Shown piece after piece: positions 60,527 to 64,000 of a stretch of 64,000 bases of DNA. How positions within the stretch are numbered: the first letter of the stretch is position 1; every line of letters begins with the position of its first letter. The notes below the pieces were generated by a model, which saw nothing but the letters and a program-made list of their open reading frames with translations, had not been told where the DNA came from and searched no databases. This DNA is from Planctomycetales bacterium (GTDB lineage: Bacteria; Planctomycetota; Planctomycetia; Isosphaerales; Isosphaeraceae). Both the position numbers and the translations under genes were made by a program. The stretch lies in contig DAIDHB010000131.1 of NCBI GenBank assembly GCA_027452145.1, positions 1 to 64,000 of the forward strand, written 5' to 3'.

Positions 60527-60944
60527 GGCCGGATCGGAGCGTGTCGAGTCGAGTCGAGACGAGACGAGACGAGTAGAGACGAGTAGAGACGAGGCGAAGA
60601 GAAACGGATCGAGTCGAATCGAGTTCAGCGAAGGAATCGAGCGGAGTTGTGTGCTCGTCCGAAGGGCGATCCCGCGCGGCGGGCGCCGGGCGCGGCCCGC
60701 ATCGGGCCCGGCGAGTGAGAGCCTTGCTTGCGTTCGAGTGAGTGAGTCGAGCCGAGTCGAGGCGGCGGCGGAGGCCGTGGGCCGGCGTGCCCCCTCCGGA
60801 CGCGGCCGCGCGGCCCCGTCCTGCCCTGTCCGTCCCGTCGTGCCCCGCGCCGCCTCGCGGCGAGGGTGGGGATCCGGCCGGGGCCCGGACGCCCGCGTCA
60901 CCGAAGAGGTCGACGGCCGCCAGGCCTGCCGGCCAGGTTAAAGA
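60527..60944. other. Intergenic, gyrB to SNF2 gene
   Basis: About 420 bp. The first third is pentanucleotide low-complexity DNA. Another GAGTGAGTGAGTCGAGCC patch lies at about 60735. No gene is seen. Confidence 0.5.
60541..60640. repeat. Degenerate GAGTC/GAGAC pentanucleotide tract
   Basis: About 100 bp of GTCGAGTCGAGTCGAGACGA-type sequence with GAGAC, GAGTC and GAGTA units. Similar patches occur at about 23516-23560, 57450-57510 and 60735-60765. Confidence 0.75.
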
Positions 60945-63900
60945 ATGGCCCGTCCCGGGTGGGAACAGATGATGGGGATAGCCCAGAAAGTCTCGCGGAG
61001 TTTCAGCGACGCGGTCCGAGCGCGGGGCCAGTCGTATTTCGTCAAGGGCCGCGTCAGCCTGATGGCGTCCCGACCCGGCGAGGTCGTGGCGCGGGTGCGC
61101 GGGACGGCGAAATACCGGGTGCGTGTGCGGCTGCGCGGGTCGAAGCTCCTGACCTCCTGCACCTGCCCGTATTTCAACCCCCAGGGCGAGCCCTGCAAGC
61201 ACATCTGGGCGACGCTGTTATTGATCGATTCGCGGAACCTGCTCCAGGCGCCGCCGGTCTTCCCGCTGCGGCTGGTGGTCGAGGGTCCGCGGCGGCCGGC
61301 GAATCCGGGGCTCTCGGAGATCATCGGCGAGTCGGCGTCGGCCACGGGCACGGGGCATCCGCCGTACCCGTTCGACGCCGAGCTCGGCATCATCGGGCTG
61401 GGCCCGCAGCGGCCGTCGCCGTCGCAGTCAGCCCGCGGCACCCGGCCGCGGACGAAGGATCGGAACGCGCGCGGCGAGTCGACGGGCGAGCCCGGCGCGT
61501 GGGGCCCGCGCGGCGCCCCGCCGCGCGACCGCCGCGCCAAGCTCGCTGGCTCCGTGCCCGCGGCGGGCGCCGGCGCGAACGCCGGGCGGGCCAAGGCCGT
61601 CAATCGCAACGGCAAGCGGCTCCTGGTCTATGTGCTCGACGTCGCCGCCACGCTTTCGCAGAACCAGATCGTCATCGACCTGGCCCGCCGCCAGCGCAAG
61701 ACCACCGGCGAATGGGGCCCGCTGCGGCCGTGGTACTACGCGCCCCACGCGGCGCACGTGAAGTATGACCCCGAGGACCGGCTGATCCTGGCGCTGCTCG
61801 ACGAGGCCCAGGGGAATCCCTTGTCGGCCCACGCCGCGGTCGGTGCCGGTGCCGGTGCCGTCGGCGGCGCGTCGCACGGCCACGGCCACGGTCACGGGCC
61901 CGGCGCGATGGCCGGTCCCGGGCCGGGCGGCCCGGGCTTCGCCGCGGCGTTGCCGGGCGCCGAGCCAGTCAACGGCACCGGAGGCCGGCACGACCGCAAT
62001 CGCGATCGCGAGCGGCCCTACCACGCGGTCTCGCGGGCGGCCGCCGACCGGGCCCTGCGCGGCACCCGCCGGTTTGTCCTGCGCAAGGACCAGGCGGGGC
62101 TGGTCGAGCGGCTGGCGCGGACCGGCCGGCTCCGGCTGCGCCGCACCGACGGCGAGGACGATCCGCCGACGGTTCGCTGGGACGACGGCCAGCCCTGGCG
62201 GTTTGCACTGGACGTCCGCGCCGAGGCCGGCGGCAAGCGCTGGAGCTGGCGCGGCTCGCTCCGACGCGGCGAGAACCGCATGGACCTCTCCGAGCCCCTG
62301 GTCCTGCTGCCGGGCCTCCTGATCCTGGGCGTCGGCAAGGCCGCGCGGTTCGACGACCTCGGGGTGATGCCGTGGATCCTCCGCCTGCGCTACGAGAAGG
62401 AGATCACCTTCGTCGAGCCGCAGCAGGACCTGATGCTCGGCCGGATCCTGGCCGAGACCCGCGTGCCGCCGACGGAGCTGGTCGAGACGCTCAACCTCTT
62501 CGAGATCGACGTCAAGCCGCGCCCCTGCCTGACGCTCCGCACGCCCCGGCAGAACTGGGGCCTGGGCTCCGACAAGCTGATCGGCGAGCTCGAGTTCGAC
62601 TACGACGGCGCCGTGATCCCGGCCGGGCGGACCACGCCCCTGGCCGTCTCGAGCGAGCACAGCCTGGTGATCCGCCGGGACCCGCGGACCGAGAGCGCCG
62701 CCGACGTCAAGCTGTTCGAGCTGGGCTTCCGCGAGGCGAAGGACCCGCGGCTGGACCCCGGCACGCTCGAGCTGCCCGCCAAGCGGATGGCCCAGGTCAG
62801 CAAGGACCTGGTCGCCGCCGGCTGGCGGGTCGAGGCCGAGGGGAAGCTGATCCGCCCGGCCGGCGAGTTCAAGCTGGCGCTGTCGACCGGCATCGACTGG
62901 TTCGAGCTGGACGGCGGCCTGGATTTCGAGGGCCATCGCGTCAGCCTGCCCGACCTGCTGGCCGCCGCCAAGCGCGGCGAGCCGATGATCGAGCTGGGCG
63001 ACGGCTCGATGGGCATGCTGCCCGAGGAGTGGCTGAAGAAGTACGGCATGTTCGCCGACCTGGCCACTGACAGCGAGAACGGCAGCCTGCGGTTCAGCCA
63101 GTCGCAGGCCGGGCTGCTCGACGCGCTGCTCGCCTCGCAGCCGGAGATCTCGGTCGACGCGGCCTTCGAGAAGGTCCGGCAGAACCTCCGCCAGTTCGAG
63201 GGGATCGTGGAGCTGGATTCGCCGCCCGGCTTCCACGGCGAGCTCCGGCCGTACCAGCGCGAGGGCCTGGGGTGGCTCGACTATCTCCAGCGGTTCGGCT
63301 TCGGCGGTATCCTGGCCGACGACATGGGCCTGGGCAAGACGATCCAGGTGCTGGCCTTGCTCCAGCGCCGCCGGGCGCACCGTCAGGCCAAGGGCCCGTC
63401 GCTGGCCGTCGTTCCCCGCTCGCTGGTCTTCAACTGGATCGCGGAGGCCGAGAAGTTCACCCCGAGGCTGCGGGTGCTCGACTACACCGGCCCCGGCCGC
63501 CACCCGCTCCGCGAGTCGTTCCCGGACTATGACCTGATCGTCACCACGTACGGCACGCTCCGCACCGACATCGCCGAGCTCGCGCCGTTCGACTTCGACT
63601 ACGCCATCCTCGACGAGGCGCAGGCGATCAAGAACGCCGAGAGCCAGTCGGCCAAGGCCGCCCGGCTGCTCAAGAGCCGGTTCCGCCTGGCGATCAGCGG
63701 CACGCCGATCGAGAACCACATCGGCGAGCTCTGGTCGATCTTCGAGTTCCTCAACCCGGGGATGCTCGGCAGCGACACGGTCTTCAAGAAGTACGCCAGC
63801 GCCGGCACCGGCGCGCTCGATGAAGGCGATCGCGCCGCGCTGGCCAAGGCGCTGCGGCCCTTCATCCTGCGGCGGACCAAGCAGCAGGTCGTCAAGGACC

Positions 63901-64000
63901 TGCCCGACAAGACCGAGCAGACCCTCTACTGCGACATGGAAACCGAGCAGCGGCGGATCTACGACGAGCTGCGGCTGCACTACCGCGACGCGCTCTTGCG
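60945..64000 (+). CDS. SWIM zinc finger/SNF2-family helicase (3' end outside window)
   Basis: At least 1018 residues, open to the window end. The N-terminus has a SWIM zinc finger (SCTCPYFNPQGEPCKHIWATLL, about 66-87). A Gly/Ala/His-rich disordered stretch and a long accessory region follow (EITFVEPQQDLMLGRILAET, GIDWFELDGGLDFEG). The SNF2 ATPase core begins near 765: LRPYQREGLGWLDYL, Walker A DDMGLGKTIQ, motif II LDEAQAIKN, motif III ISGTPIENHIGELWSI, then ALRPFILRRTKQQV. Similar Snf2 proteins remodel or translocate on DNA. The start is uncertain: ATG 60945 or the ATGATG at 60969. Confidence 0.9.
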   Translation, partial: MARPGWEQMMGIAQKVSRSFSDAVRARGQSYFVKGRVSLMASRPGEVVARVRGTAKYRVRVRLRGSKLLTSCTCPYFNPQGEPCKHIWATLLLIDSRNLLQAPPVFPLRLVVEGPRRPANPGLSEIIGESASATGTGHPPYPFDAELGIIGLGPQRPSPSQSARGTRPRTKDRNARGESTGEPGAWGPRGAPPRDRRAKLAGSVPAAGAGANAGRAKAVNRNGKRLLVYVLDVAATLSQNQIVIDLARRQRKTTGEWGPLRPWYYAPHAAHVKYDPEDRLILALLDEAQGNPLSAHAAVGAGAGAVGGASHGHGHGHGPGAMAGPGPGGPGFAAALPGAEPVNGTGGRHDRNRDRERPYHAVSRAAADRALRGTRRFVLRKDQAGLVERLARTGRLRLRRTDGEDDPPTVRWDDGQPWRFALDVRAEAGGKRWSWRGSLRRGENRMDLSEPLVLLPGLLILGVGKAARFDDLGVMPWILRLRYEKEITFVEPQQDLMLGRILAETRVPPTELVETLNLFEIDVKPRPCLTLRTPRQNWGLGSDKLIGELEFDYDGAVIPAGRTTPLAVSSEHSLVIRRDPRTESAADVKLFELGFREAKDPRLDPGTLELPAKRMAQVSKDLVAAGWRVEAEGKLIRPAGEFKLALSTGIDWFELDGGLDFEGHRVSLPDLLAAAKRGEPMIELGDGSMGMLPEEWLKKYGMFADLATDSENGSLRFSQSQAGLLDALLASQPEISVDAAFEKVRQNLRQFEGIVELDSPPGFHGELRPYQREGLGWLDYLQRFGFGGILADDMGLGKTIQVLALLQRRRAHRQAKGPSLAVVPRSLVFNWIAEAEKFTPRLRVLDYTGPGRHPLRESFPDYDLIVTTYGTLRTDIAELAPFDFDYAILDEAQAIKNAESQSAKAARLLKSRFRLAISGTPIENHIGELWSIFEFLNPGMLGSDTVFKKYASAGTGALDEGDRAALAKALRPFILRRTKQQVVKDLPDKTEQTLYCDMETEQRRIYDELRLHYRDALL

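Noticed and set aside
61428-63980. Long minus-strand open frame opposite the SNF2 gene
   Set aside because: The plus frame contains SWIM and SNF2 motifs throughout; the minus translation is Leu/Gly/Arg low complexity.

Overview
The window is GC-rich bacterial chromosome, most likely from a planctomycete of the Isosphaeraceae type. The evidence is a set of family hallmarks: three large exported proteins with LEPR-XLL-like N-termini (MERLEERVVLSA, VEPLEGRQMLS, LEYLEDRVVL), a PEP-CTERM-type protein, a DUF1080 protein, an Uma2-family nuclease, a Ser/Thr kinase with 14 WD40 repeats, an FRVRTLMLG-type small membrane protein and many dispersed palindromic intergenic repeats. The assignment is inferred from these hallmarks; no rRNA or tRNA gene was found.

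Layout. 0-5.4 kb: a truncated TOPRIM-like gene and a giant autotransporter-repeat/Ig-like/DUF4214 surface protein, bracketed by two direct copies of a nested GC palindrome. 5.4-9.7 kb: a Cu/Zn superoxide dismutase lacking the disulfide cysteines, and a winged-helix plus P-loop ATPase gene pair of unknown function. 10.3-16.1 kb: two paralogous secreted esterases, a pentameric ligand-gated ion channel homologue and a TPR lipoprotein. 16.1-19.8 kb: a PIN/RHH toxin-antitoxin pair, a zinc-ribbon membrane protein, and a coupled two-gene unit of a TIR-like/PD-(D/E)XK fusion followed by an Mrr-like nuclease. 20.3-23.0 kb: a small membrane protein and a repetitive Val/Thr-rich secreted protein. 23.6-33.6 kb: a complete chemosensory cluster (cheW, soluble GAF-PAS-GAF receptor, cheR, cheA, cheC-like, cheD, cheY, cheB) with no flagellar genes, and with repeat elements in most of its intergenic gaps. 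33.7-47.8 kb: secreted, SEC-C, PEP-CTERM, Uma2, membrane, beta-helix, quinoprotein/lectin, thioredoxin-fold and DUF1080 proteins. 47.9-54.6 kb: WD40 kinase, GT39-type glycosyltransferase and an Rpn-like nuclease, all on the minus strand. 54.6-64.0 kb: a probable replication origin with DnaA boxes, then dnaN, a DUF721/DciA-like gene, gyrB and a SWIM/SNF2 helicase that runs off the window, all on the plus strand.

How the genes fit together. The chemotaxis cluster contains receptor, adaptor, kinase, response regulator, both adaptation enzymes, CheD and a CheC-like phosphatase, which is enough for a full signalling circuit. Its receptor is cytosolic and no motility genes are nearby, so the output is unknown. 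dnaN, DciA-like and gyrB beside DnaA boxes form a replication-initiation neighbourhood, and transcription diverges from it. The best candidates for an undescribed system are the TIR-like/nuclease pair at 18.3-19.8 kb and the wHTH/ATPase pair at 6.35-9.53 kb. The most striking non-coding structure is the set of elements with heptanucleotide (TGACCAA) arms inside the chemotaxis cluster.
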